Below, piece after piece: positions 44,221-52,077 of a stretch of 64,000 nt of DNA. The stretch is from Micromonospora rifamycinica. GTDB taxonomy: Bacteria; Actinomycetota; Actinomycetes; Mycobacteriales; Micromonosporaceae. The translations under genes were made by a program, and so were the position numbers. Each line of letters opens with the position of its first letter. Position 1 is the first letter of the stretch. The stretch spans positions 744,001-808,000 of the forward strand of contig NZ_LT607752.1 in NCBI RefSeq assembly GCF_900090265.1. The letters run 5' to 3'. The notes under the pieces are model-generated. The model had not been told where the DNA came from. It did not search any database and worked only from the letters and a program-made list of their open reading frames with translations.

Positions 44221-44260
44221 CCGGGGGCCGGCCCCACCTCCGGGAGTGGCCGGCCCCCGG
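44221..44260. terminator. Strong hairpin after formaldehyde operon
   Basis: CCGGGGGCCGGCC at 44221-44233 pairs perfectly with GGCCGGCCCCCGG at 44248-44260 around a 14-base loop. It is 28 bases after the hydrolase stop and before the next promoter. No U-tract. Confidence 0.6.
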
Positions 44261-44292
44261 CCGGGCGGCATCCGCCGCCCGGCCCCGCGGCC

Positions 44293-44298
44293 TAGGAT
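44293..44298 (+). promoter_or_regulatory. Probable -10 element, leaderless VOC gene
   Basis: TAGGAT ends exactly seven bases before GTG 44306, matching the arrangement before rnhA and the gene at 49525. No ribosome site is present. Confidence 0.5.
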
Positions 44299-44305
44299 CG
44301 ACCGG

Positions 44306-44764
44306 GTGACCGACGACGACCGCCCCCGGGGCGTACGACAGCTGCGCCTGGTGGTGGAGGCCGAGGACTACGACGCGGCGGTGGCCTTCTTCCGGGATGC
44401 CCTGGGCCTGCCCGAGCAGGCCGCGTACTCCGGTGCCGGTGACGCCCGGGTGGTGATCCTGGAGGCGGGCCGGGCCACCCTGGAGATCGCCAACCCGGCG
44501 CAGAAGCGGATGATCGACGACGTCGAGGTGGGCCGTCAGGTGGCCCCGAGGCTCCGGCTGGCGTTCGAGGTGGACGACACGGCCGCCGTCACCGGCCGGC
44601 TGGTCGCCGCCGGGGCCACCGAGGTCGCCCCGCCCACCGTCACCCCCTGGCACTCGCTGAACGCCCGCCTCGACGCGCCCGCCGGCCTTCAGCTCACCGT
44701 GTTCCAGGAGCTGCGGGACCTCGACGAGCGGTCCACCGCCGACGACTTCGGCACCGACGGCTGA
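44306..44764 (+). CDS. VOC-family (glyoxalase-like) protein
   Basis: A 152-residue vicinal oxygen chelate protein. It has the two beta-alpha-beta-beta-beta halves: LRLVVEAEDYDAAVAFFRDAL with LPEQ, and LRLAFEVDDTAAVTGRLVAAGA with LNARLDAPAGLQLTVFQE. The metal ligands are not clear enough to name a substrate; members include resistance proteins and isomerases. The start is a leaderless GTG. Confidence 0.85.
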   Translation: MTDDDRPRGVRQLRLVVEAEDYDAAVAFFRDALGLPEQAAYSGAGDARVVILEAGRATLEIANPAQKRMIDDVEVGRQVAPRLRLAFEVDDTAAVTGRLVAAGATEVAPPTVTPWHSLNARLDAPAGLQLTVFQELRDLDERSTADDFGTDG

Positions 44765-45089
44765 ACCCGGCGCGGTTCCGTCCGCCCGACGGGCCTGCCG
44801 CCGCCCGGCCCGCCACCCTGACTCCCGCGCGAACGGCCCGACCGAGCCGGATGGCCGGACCGCGCCCTGCTGGGCGACCTGGGTGATTTGTTCGGTATGC
44901 AGCGTCGGGTGCGGCCTGCCGGTGACCCGGACCACAGCCCGGGGCGGTAGCCACGTTTCCGGAATGCCCGACAAGGCCGGCTGGTTGTGTCCCCCATACG
45001 CCGGTCGGCACACCTACGCCCGGCGCGGTAGATCCCCCGAGGCCCGCTCACCCCGGAGCGTGGTCGCCACGATCGAAAGGGCAACCATC
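44765..45089. other. Long leader upstream of a cell-wall lytic gene
   Basis: 325 bases without a supported gene. Genes of this kind in actinobacteria often carry a c-di-AMP riboswitch, so I looked for its conserved GGGGTGAAT and CCGACAGCT blocks; neither is present. The stretch is GC-rich and could still fold, but I claim no RNA element. Confidence 0.35.
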
Positions 45090-45791
45090 GTGAAGCTGGA
45101 CTTCACTCGATGGCTCCCGGCCATCGCGAAGGACCGCAGGACCGCACTGAGCATCGCCGGCGTCGCCGCCCTCGGTGGCCTGGCGTTCGGCCCGGCGGCC
45201 GTGGCCGCCCCCCTCACCACCGGGCCCCACGAGGGCGCCCGCGCCGCGATCGACCTGGCCACCGGCAAGAGCCGGGAGAGCCGGGAGAGCCGCCCCGCCG
45301 AGTCGGGGCTGACCATGGGCAGCCCGACGGCCGACGTCCCCGCCGGCAAGCCGCGCACCGAGGACCTCGTCCCGCACGGGTTGGAGGGCGCCCAGTCCCG
45401 CGTCCCGCTGGACGACGCGCAGGTCGCCAACGCCAAGGCGATCATCGCGGAGGCCAAGCGGACCGGGGTGGGGGAGCGCGGCGCGGTGATCGGCGTCGCC
45501 ACCTCGCTGCAGGAGTCGAAGCTGTACAACCTGGGGCACCTCGGCGCGTACAACGACCACGACTCGCAGGGGTTGTTCCAGCAGCGCCCGTCGTCGGGTT
45601 GGGGCACGCCGGAGCAGATCACCGACCCGCGGTACGCCTCGCGGGCGTTCTTCGAGGCGCTGAAGAACGTCCCCGGCTGGCGGGACCTGCCGCTGACCGC
45701 CGCGGCGCAGACCGTGCAGGTCTCGGCCTACCCGTACGCGTACGCGCAGTGGGAGCAGCAGGCCGCGGACCTCGTCCAGCAGCACTGGTGA
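45090..45791 (+). CDS. Secreted lysozyme-like (transglycosylase) protein
   Basis: A 233-residue exported protein. A signal segment (TALSIAGVAALGGLAFGPAAVA) is followed by a variable region and a C-terminal lysozyme-like fold with the probable catalytic Glu in GVATSLQESKLYNLGHLG and the pattern DSQGLFQQRPSSGWG, seen in many actinobacterial transglycosylase-type proteins. It probably trims peptidoglycan. GTG 45090 follows AAAGGG. Confidence 0.82.
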   Translation: MKLDFTRWLPAIAKDRRTALSIAGVAALGGLAFGPAAVAAPLTTGPHEGARAAIDLATGKSRESRESRPAESGLTMGSPTADVPAGKPRTEDLVPHGLEGAQSRVPLDDAQVANAKAIIAEAKRTGVGERGAVIGVATSLQESKLYNLGHLGAYNDHDSQGLFQQRPSSGWGTPEQITDPRYASRAFFEALKNVPGWRDLPLTAAAQTVQVSAYPYAYAQWEQQAADLVQQHW

Positions 45792-45801
45792 CCGACACCG
45801 A

Positions 45802-45839
45802 CCGACCGGCCGGCCCCCGCCCGGGGACCGGCCGGTCGG
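45802..45839. terminator. Terminator hairpin between convergent genes
   Basis: CCGACCGGCCGG and CCGGCCGGTCGG are exact complements enclosing an inner CCCC/GGGG, giving a stem of about 16 bp. It lies between the lytic gene and the converging phosphatase gene. Confidence 0.6.
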
Positions 45840-45849
45840 CGTCGGCACG

Positions 45850-47475
45850 TCACGCCGGGGCGTCCTCCCGGCGCAGCTTCGCCGAGCCGGTGCCCACCGA
45901 GAACCCGGCGGCCCAGCGGCTCGCGCTGTCGGCCCGGGTCCGGTCGAGCAGGTGGTACCAGTCCATCCGGCAGCGCTGCGGGGTCACCTCCAGCACGCCG
46001 TAGCCGTGCCCGTCCAGCTCCGTCCACTTCACGTGCGGGTTCGTCGACCGCAGCAGGGTCGCCCCGAGCAGGCTCAACCCGTTACCGGCCGGCAAACCGA
46101 GGACGTCGTCGACGTTGTCACTGGTCACCGAGGGCACCACGAACTCGGCGGCGGCCGGGTCGGTCAACCCCGTCGACCGGGTGGTCACCTCGCTGGCCCA
46201 CGAGGTGTGGATGTCCCCGGTGAGGAAGACCACGTCCCGGGTTCCGGTCGCCCGCAGGTGGTCGACCAGCCGGTTGCGGTCGGCGTTGTAGCCGTCCCAC
46301 TGGTCGGGGTTGAGCACCGCGCCGTTCTGCGGGATCCCCAGCAGCTTGCCCAGCGGGCCGAGCAGCCACGCCGGCAGCGAACCCAGGTCGACCCGGGCCA
46401 TCATCACCGGGTTGCCGACCAGCTTCCACTGTGCCGTCGAGGTGGCCAGCCCGTCGGAGAGCCACCGCAGCTGGGCCGCGCCGGTGATGGTCCGCGCCGG
46501 GTCGTCCACCGCGGTGCCGGCGGCCTGCTGTGACCGGTACGACCGCAGGTCCAGCATGGACAGCTCGACGAGCCGGCCGTAACGCAGCCGCCGGTAGATC
46601 GCCCCGTCCGCGCCGATCCGCACCGGCATCCACTCCTGGTACGCCTGCCGCGCGGCGGCCACCCGGTCGGCCCAGGCGCCCTCGGTGCCCGGGGTGTGGT
46701 TCTCCGCCCCGCCCGACCAGGCGTCGTTGGCGACCTCGTGGTCGTCCCAGGTGATCACCCAGGGCAGCGCGGCGTGCAGCGCCTGGAGAGCCGGGTCGGT
46801 CTTGTAGAGCCCGTGCCGGATCCGGTAGTCGGTCAGCGTCAGGGCCTCGTGCCTCGGCTCGACCGGGCGGACCACCGTGCCGCCGGCGTCGAACTCGCCG
46901 GTGCCGTACTCGTAGAGGTAGTCGCCGAGATGCACGACCAGGTTGAGGTCGCCCCGGTCGGCCAGTCGCCGGTAGGCGGCGAAGTGCCCGGCCTCCCAGT
47001 TCGCACAGGACACCACCCCCAGTCGCAGCCGGTCGATCGCCGCGTCGGGCGGTGGGGCGGTCATCGTCCGCCCGGTCGGCGACCACCCGTCGCCGTGGCC
47101 GAACCGGTACCAGTACGTCGTCGCCGGGGCCAGCCCGGTCACCGCGACCTTGACGGTGTGGTCGCGGGCCGGACCGGTCGGCGACACGCCCTGGGCGGCC
47201 ACCGTGGCGAAGTCCGGGTCGGTGGCCACCTGCCAGCGGACGTCGACGTCGGGGCCGAGCCCGGAGCCGGGCACCGCCTCCGGGACGGGGGTGACCCGGG
47301 TCCAGAGCAGGATGCCGTCCGGCAGCGGATCGCCGGAGGCGACCCCGTGCCGGAACGCGCCGGCCGCCGCGTGGGCGGGACCGCTCGCGGCCAGGGTGGT
47401 GCCGGCGAGGACGGCCGTGCCGGCGGAGGCACCGGCGAGGCGCAACAGGGTACGACGGTCGAGGGTGTTCGTCAT
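45850..47475 (-). CDS. phoD: Alkaline phosphatase D family protein, Tat-exported
   Basis: A 541-residue secreted phosphodiesterase/phosphatase. A Tat signal (DRRTLLRLAGASAGTAVLAG) precedes an N-terminal Ig-like domain and a metallophosphatase domain with LVVHLGDYLYEYG, ITWDDHEVANDAW and FLTGDIHTSWASE. PhoD enzymes use iron and calcium and are often induced by phosphate limitation. No PHO box was confirmed. Single gene. Confidence 0.92.
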   Translation of the reverse strand: MTNTLDRRTLLRLAGASAGTAVLAGTTLAASGPAHAAAGAFRHGVASGDPLPDGILLWTRVTPVPEAVPGSGLGPDVDVRWQVATDPDFATVAAQGVSPTGPARDHTVKVAVTGLAPATTYWYRFGHGDGWSPTGRTMTAPPPDAAIDRLRLGVVSCANWEAGHFAAYRRLADRGDLNLVVHLGDYLYEYGTGEFDAGGTVVRPVEPRHEALTLTDYRIRHGLYKTDPALQALHAALPWVITWDDHEVANDAWSGGAENHTPGTEGAWADRVAAARQAYQEWMPVRIGADGAIYRRLRYGRLVELSMLDLRSYRSQQAAGTAVDDPARTITGAAQLRWLSDGLATSTAQWKLVGNPVMMARVDLGSLPAWLLGPLGKLLGIPQNGAVLNPDQWDGYNADRNRLVDHLRATGTRDVVFLTGDIHTSWASEVTTRSTGLTDPAAAEFVVPSVTSDNVDDVLGLPAGNGLSLLGATLLRSTNPHVKWTELDGHGYGVLEVTPQRCRMDWYHLLDRTRADSASRWAAGFSVGTGSAKLRREDAPA

Positions 47476-47607
47476 GGTCTATGTGTCTACCGGTTGCTGC
47501 GGTGTGTGCGCAGCCCCGTGCGGTGAGTGTTCGCCGACGGTTCCCCCGTCGTTGGCGGGGTCTGGTCGGTACCGCGGCCCGGCACCGACGTCAGGGGCGG
47601 GCCGGGC

Positions 47608-49083
47608 TCAGCGGCGGTGCGCGGCGCGGTGGTTCAGCACGATGTCGACCGCCGCGGCGACCAGGGCCAGCGCGACGATGCCGATGGCCAGCAGCAGGGA
47701 GTGCCGGAACGCGGTGGACCACTGGCCGTCGGTGTCGGCCAACGAGGAGAAGAACAGCGCGCCGACCGCGGCGATGCCGGCGGCCGAGCCGATGCGTTGC
47801 CCCGTCTGCAGCATCCCGGCCGCGCTGCCCGCCTGCGGCACCGGCACCTCGGAGAGGGTCAACGTCTGGTTCGGGGTGATCACCAGACCGCTGCCCAGGC
47901 CGGCGAGCAGCAGCGGCAGCGCGGTGAGCAGCGGCACCGACCCGTGCGGGGTGCCGCGCAGCACGAGCACCACACTGGCCAGCCCGACCAGCACCATGAC
48001 CAGCCCGATCCCGACCAGCGGCCGGCCGAACCGGGTGACCAGCCGACCGCCCAGGGCGGCGGCCAGCGCCGAGCCGAGAGCGAACGGGGTGATCGCCAGG
48101 CCGGCGACGAGCGCCCGGTAGCCGAGGCCGTTCTGCAGGTAGAGGGTGAAGATGAAGAAGATCGCGGTGAACCCGCCGAAGTAGATGAGCGCGATCACCG
48201 CGCCGACGGTGTACGACCGCAGCCGGAACAACCCCAGGTCGAACAGGGGCGTACGGGTGCGCCCGTACCGGTGCTCCCAGAACCCGAAGCCGGCCAGGAC
48301 CACCAGCCCGGCCGGGATCAGCGCCCACTTCCACGGGCTGGGCCACTGCTCCCGCTGCACCAGGGGCAGCAGCAGGCACGTCACGCCGGTGCCGAGCAGC
48401 AGCACGCCGACCGGATCGAGCCGGTGCCGGTCGAGCCGACCGGCGGCCCGGGTGGGCAGTAGCCGCCAGCCGAGCAGCACCGCGACCACGCCGACCGGCA
48501 CGTTGACGAAGAAGACCCACCGCCAGCCGTGCGCCTCCCCACCGAGCTGGATGAGCAGACCACCCAGCAGCGGACCGACGGCGGTGGAGATGCCGATGGT
48601 CGCGCCGAGCAGCCCGAACGCCCGGCCGCGCTCCGCGCCCCGGAACAGCTGCTGGATCAGGCCGGTCACCTGGGGGTTGACGATCCCGGCGGCGACGCCC
48701 TGGAGCAGTCGGGCGGCGACCAGCCAGCCGGGGGACTGGGCCAGCCCGGCCAGCGCGCTGGTGACGGTGAACAGGGCCACCCCGACCACGAAGGCGTTGC
48801 GCCGGCCCCGGGCGTCGCCGAACCGGCCGGCGGGCACCAGGACCAGGCCGAACGTCAGCGCGTACCCGGACAGCACCCACTGCAGGTCGCTGGGGCTGGC
48901 CTGCAACGCCCGGTCCATCGACGGGACGGCGACGTTGACGATGCTGACGTCCAGCAGCGTCATGAACGCGGCGACGAGGCCGACCCCGAGGGCCTGCCAG
49001 CGACGCCGGTCGTCGGTCGGGTTCACCTCGGCACGGCGATCGGGCACGGACCGATCATCGCGTACGGACCGGTGATCGGGCAT
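47608..49083 (-). CDS. MFS efflux transporter, EmrB/QacA type
   Basis: A 491-residue transporter with 14 hydrophobic helices. Family marks are FMTLLDVSIVNVAVPSM (motif D1), VPAGRFGDARGRRN (loop 2-3) and GWRWVFFVNVPVG. It would export drugs or metabolites by proton antiport. The small winged-helix gene at 49157-49393 just upstream on the same strand may regulate it. Confidence 0.9.
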   Translation of the reverse strand: MPDHRSVRDDRSVPDRRAEVNPTDDRRRWQALGVGLVAAFMTLLDVSIVNVAVPSMDRALQASPSDLQWVLSGYALTFGLVLVPAGRFGDARGRRNAFVVGVALFTVTSALAGLAQSPGWLVAARLLQGVAAGIVNPQVTGLIQQLFRGAERGRAFGLLGATIGISTAVGPLLGGLLIQLGGEAHGWRWVFFVNVPVGVVAVLLGWRLLPTRAAGRLDRHRLDPVGVLLLGTGVTCLLLPLVQREQWPSPWKWALIPAGLVVLAGFGFWEHRYGRTRTPLFDLGLFRLRSYTVGAVIALIYFGGFTAIFFIFTLYLQNGLGYRALVAGLAITPFALGSALAAALGGRLVTRFGRPLVGIGLVMVLVGLASVVLVLRGTPHGSVPLLTALPLLLAGLGSGLVITPNQTLTLSEVPVPQAGSAAGMLQTGQRIGSAAGIAAVGALFFSSLADTDGQWSTAFRHSLLLAIGIVALALVAAAVDIVLNHRAAHRR

Positions 49084-49156
49084 GCCGCAGCGCTACCCCG
49101 GGGTGAACGGGCCGAACCGGCGGGCGGGGTGACCGTCCGGCGGGGCCGGTCGGCGC

Positions 49157-49393
49157 TCACGCCGGCTGGCGGGCACACCAGCGCGGGCCGAAGTCCAGCC
49201 CGGCCAGGGGTGAGTCCTCGCGGTGCAGCAGGCCCTTCTCGGTGAGCAGGCGCAGCGGTGCGTGGACGTCCTGCTGGGCCAGCCCGGCCTCCTCGGCGAT
49301 CAGGTCCGGGTACGGCACCTGACCGCGCGTCTCCAGCACGGTCACCGCCTCGTAGACGCGGACCTCGGCCTCCGACAGACGTACCTGCTGCAT
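49157..49393 (-). CDS. Small winged-helix DNA-binding protein
   Basis: A 78-residue protein consisting of one winged helix (LSEAEVRVYEAVTVLETRG, then DLIAEEAGLAQQDVHAPLRL, then LLTEKGLLHRED). It resembles short MarR/IclR-like N-terminal domains without an effector domain. It may control the downstream efflux gene or the divergent flavoprotein gene. ATG 49393 follows AAGGAGG. Confidence 0.72.
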   Translation of the reverse strand: MQQVRLSEAEVRVYEAVTVLETRGQVPYPDLIAEEAGLAQQDVHAPLRLLTEKGLLHREDSPLAGLDFGPRWCARQPA

Positions 49394-49511
49394 GGCGCCC
49401 TCCTTGCCGTCGACCCGGCCGGCCGGTCGGGCGGTCCGGCTTACCCGCTGACGGCCCGACGATGCCTGCCGGACGGGCCGGTCGTGCGGGACTCCGGCCG
49501 GGGCGGTGCCC

Positions 49512-49517
49512 TAGGCT
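49512..49517 (+). promoter_or_regulatory. Probable -10 element, leaderless flavoprotein gene
   Basis: TAGGCT ends seven bases before ATG 49525, the same geometry as at 34824 and 44293. Confidence 0.5.
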
Positions 49518-49524
49518 GGCTGAC

Positions 49525-50685
49525 ATGATCATCTGGGATCTCGTCGTCGTCGGCGCGGGGCCGGCCGGGCTCAGCGCGGCCCGGGAGGCCGCCGCCGCCG
49601 GGGTGCGGACACTGGTGCTGGACCGGGCGGTGCACCCCCGCTACAAGACCTGCGGCGGTGGCCTGATCGGCACCTCGCTGTCGGTGGTCGCCGGCCGGAT
49701 CGAGGTGCCGGCACACGACCGGGTCGACCGGGTGACCTTCACCAGGGACGGCCGGCGGGCCTTCACCCGCCGGCACGGCACCCCCCTGGTGACCATGGTG
49801 CGCCGGGAGGAGTTCGACGACCGGCTGCGCGCGGCGGCGGTGTCCGCCGGGGCCGAGGTGCGCGGCGGGGTCGCCGTGCGCGCCCTCGACCAGGACTCCG
49901 ACCGGGTACGCGTCCGGCTGGCCGACGGCACCACGGTGACCGCCCGCGCGGTGATCGGGGCGGACGGCTCCGCCGGGATCACCGCCCGGCACGTGGGGGT
50001 CCGCTACGGGCAGGTGGACCTGGGGCTGGAGCGGGAGCTGCCGGTGTCACCGGCGCAGGCGGCCCGCTGGCGGGGGCGGCTGCTGCTGGACTGGGGACCG
50101 TTCCCCGGCTCGTACGGCTGGGTCTTCCCCAAGGGCGACCGGCTCACCGTCGGGGTGATCGGCGCCCGGGGTGAGGGCGACCGGACCCGGGCCTACCTGC
50201 GGGACCTGCTCGACCGGCTGGGCCTGGCCGGGGTGCCCGCCGAGCACGACTCCGGACACCTGACCCGCTGCCGGGTCGACGACGCGCCGCTGCGCCACGG
50301 CCGGGTGCTGGTCGCCGGGGACGCCGCCGGGCTGCTGGAGCCGTGGACCCGCGAGGGGATCAGCTACGCGCTGCGTTCCGGGACGCTGGCCGGCGCGGCG
50401 GTCGCCGCCGGTGACCTGGACCGTTACCCGCGCGACGTGCACGAGCGCCTGGTGCCGTCGATGCGGGCCGGTCGACGGCTGCTGGCGGTGTTCGCCCGTC
50501 GCCCGCAGCTCTGCCACGCCTTCCTGGCGACCCCGGCCGGCTGGGCGATGTTCGTCCGGTTCTGCCAGGGTCGGGTGAGCTTCGACCGGACCCTGGACCG
50601 GCCGCCGGTGCGGGCCGCGCTGACCCTGCTGGACCGGCTGCCCGCCCGGGGTGGCCGGCCGCCGCTGCCCGGCTCCGGCCGCTGA
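49525..50685 (+). CDS. Geranylgeranyl reductase-type flavoprotein
   Basis: A 386-residue FAD protein. Features are the dinucleotide fold LVVVGAGPAGLSAAREAA, the CGGG motif in KTCGGGLIG, VIGADGSAGITAR and the second FAD site VLVAGDAAGLLEPWTREGI. The group reduces isoprenoid chains (menaquinone or lipid side chains) or hydroxylates; the exact substrate is not shown. Leaderless start. Confidence 0.85.
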   Translation: MIIWDLVVVGAGPAGLSAAREAAAAGVRTLVLDRAVHPRYKTCGGGLIGTSLSVVAGRIEVPAHDRVDRVTFTRDGRRAFTRRHGTPLVTMVRREEFDDRLRAAAVSAGAEVRGGVAVRALDQDSDRVRVRLADGTTVTARAVIGADGSAGITARHVGVRYGQVDLGLERELPVSPAQAARWRGRLLLDWGPFPGSYGWVFPKGDRLTVGVIGARGEGDRTRAYLRDLLDRLGLAGVPAEHDSGHLTRCRVDDAPLRHGRVLVAGDAAGLLEPWTREGISYALRSGTLAGAAVAAGDLDRYPRDVHERLVPSMRAGRRLLAVFARRPQLCHAFLATPAGWAMFVRFCQGRVSFDRTLDRPPVRAALTLLDRLPARGGRPPLPGSGR

Positions 50686-50715
50686 CCCGCCGGCTGCCGG
50701 CGGCGGGACCGCGGG

Positions 50716-51750
50716 TCAGGGCACGATCACCGCGCGGCCGTGGATCTCGCCCGCGCGCAGCAGCCGGTACGCCTCCGGGGCGTGCTCCAGTGGGAAGGTC
50801 TGCACGTCGGCGGTGAGCAGCCCGGCCCGACCGAGGGCGATCACCTCCTGGAGTTCGGCCCGGGTGCCCCAGAACGGGACCTCCACACTGGTCTCGAACG
50901 GCACGGTGGGCGGCTCGTCGGCGACCGGCCGTACCGGCAGGGTGCCGCCGCCCAGGCCCACCAGCAGCAGCCGGCCGCCGGTGGCGACCACGCCGCGGGC
51001 GGTGGCCAGGGTGGCGTCGACCCCCACGCAGTCGACGACCACGTCCGCGCCGTCCGGCGCCGGGCCGACGAGCTCCCGAATCCGGTCGACCGTGTCCGGA
51101 CCGGCCGGCACCACGTGGTGCGCGCCCACCCGGGTGGCCAGGTCCAGGGCGGCGACGTCGCTGTCCACCGCGATGATCCGCACGGCGGTGGTGGCGGCGA
51201 GGATCTGCACCGCCATGTGCCCCAGCCCGCCGATGCCGATCACCACGCAGGTCGTCCCGGGGCGCAGCGCCGGCCGGGCCAGCTCGATCGCGTGGTACGG
51301 GGTCAGCCCGGCGTCGGTCAGCGGCGCCGCCTGGGTCAGCTCCAGGTCACCGACGGGCAGCAGCCGCGAGGCGGGCACCGTCACGTACTCGGCCAGTCCG
51401 CCGTCGCGGCTGAGCCCGACTCCGCCGACGGGCACGGTGCGGCACTGGTTCTCCCGGCCGTGCAGGCAGCCCCGGCAGGTGCCGCAGCCGATGATCCCGT
51501 AGACGGCGGCCCGGTCACCGCCGGACCAGCCGGTGACCCCGTCGCCGACCGCGTCCACGGTGCCGGCGATCTCGTGGCCGAGGGTGAGCGGGGTGGGGAA
51601 CACCCCCGGCGCGGCGTCGAGGATGTGCAGGTCGGAGTGGCAGGCGCCGACCGCGCCGACGCGTACCAGCACCTCGCCGGGGCCGGGCGTCGGGGTGGGC
51701 ACCTCCACCTGTTCGAGCACCCCGGGGGCGGTCATCCGTACCGCGCGCAT
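50716..51750 (-). CDS. Zinc-dependent alcohol dehydrogenase
   Basis: A 344-residue medium-chain dehydrogenase. Catalytic zinc: Cys in GACHSDLHI, His-Glu in LGHEIAG. Structural zinc: CGTCRGCLHGRENQC. NAD site: VVIGIGGLGHMAVQIL. It oxidises alcohols or reduces aldehydes; the substrate is not predicted. ATG 51750 follows AAAGGA. Confidence 0.9.
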   Translation of the reverse strand: MRAVRMTAPGVLEQVEVPTPTPGPGEVLVRVGAVGACHSDLHILDAAPGVFPTPLTLGHEIAGTVDAVGDGVTGWSGGDRAAVYGIIGCGTCRGCLHGRENQCRTVPVGGVGLSRDGGLAEYVTVPASRLLPVGDLELTQAAPLTDAGLTPYHAIELARPALRPGTTCVVIGIGGLGHMAVQILAATTAVRIIAVDSDVAALDLATRVGAHHVVPAGPDTVDRIRELVGPAPDGADVVVDCVGVDATLATARGVVATGGRLLLVGLGGGTLPVRPVADEPPTVPFETSVEVPFWGTRAELQEVIALGRAGLLTADVQTFPLEHAPEAYRLLRAGEIHGRAVIVP

Positions 51751-51828
51751 GGTTGGTCCTTTCGTCGGCGACGGTTCCGCGCGGTTACCCCTCCCGCCGG
51801 CCTTGATGCCCGGCGCACACTGTGGGTC

Positions 51829-52014
51829 ATGAGTGAGCCCACCGAACCGTTCAGCGACGAGCAGTACGCCTTCCTGCGGCACGTGCGCTTCGGCGAGCTG
51901 CCACCGCCGGTACGCCCCGAGGACCGGCTGGCGGCGACCGAGACCGACCCGCCCCGCTACCAGCCCGACCCCACCCCCGGCCAGTACGAGCAGGACCTCC
52001 GCTCGGGCGGCTGA
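51829..52014 (+). CDS. Small hypothetical protein
   Basis: A 61-residue acidic, Pro-rich protein (FSDEQYAFLRHVRFGELPP, then RYQPDPTPGQYEQDL). Such short proteins are recurrent beside metabolic genes in Micromonospora-like genomes and have no known function. It is divergent from the alcohol dehydrogenase. The protein-like sequence supports it more than its weak upstream signals. Confidence 0.5.
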   Translation: MSEPTEPFSDEQYAFLRHVRFGELPPPVRPEDRLAATETDPPRYQPDPTPGQYEQDLRSGG

Positions 52015-52077
52015 CCCGTCCGGCGACCGGCCGACGCGCCGGGGTGCGTCCCCGGACCCGTCGGCCGGCACCCCGCT

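Noticed and set aside
44765..45089. c-di-AMP riboswitch in the leader of the lysozyme-like gene
   Set aside because: The conserved sequence blocks expected for this class are not present.
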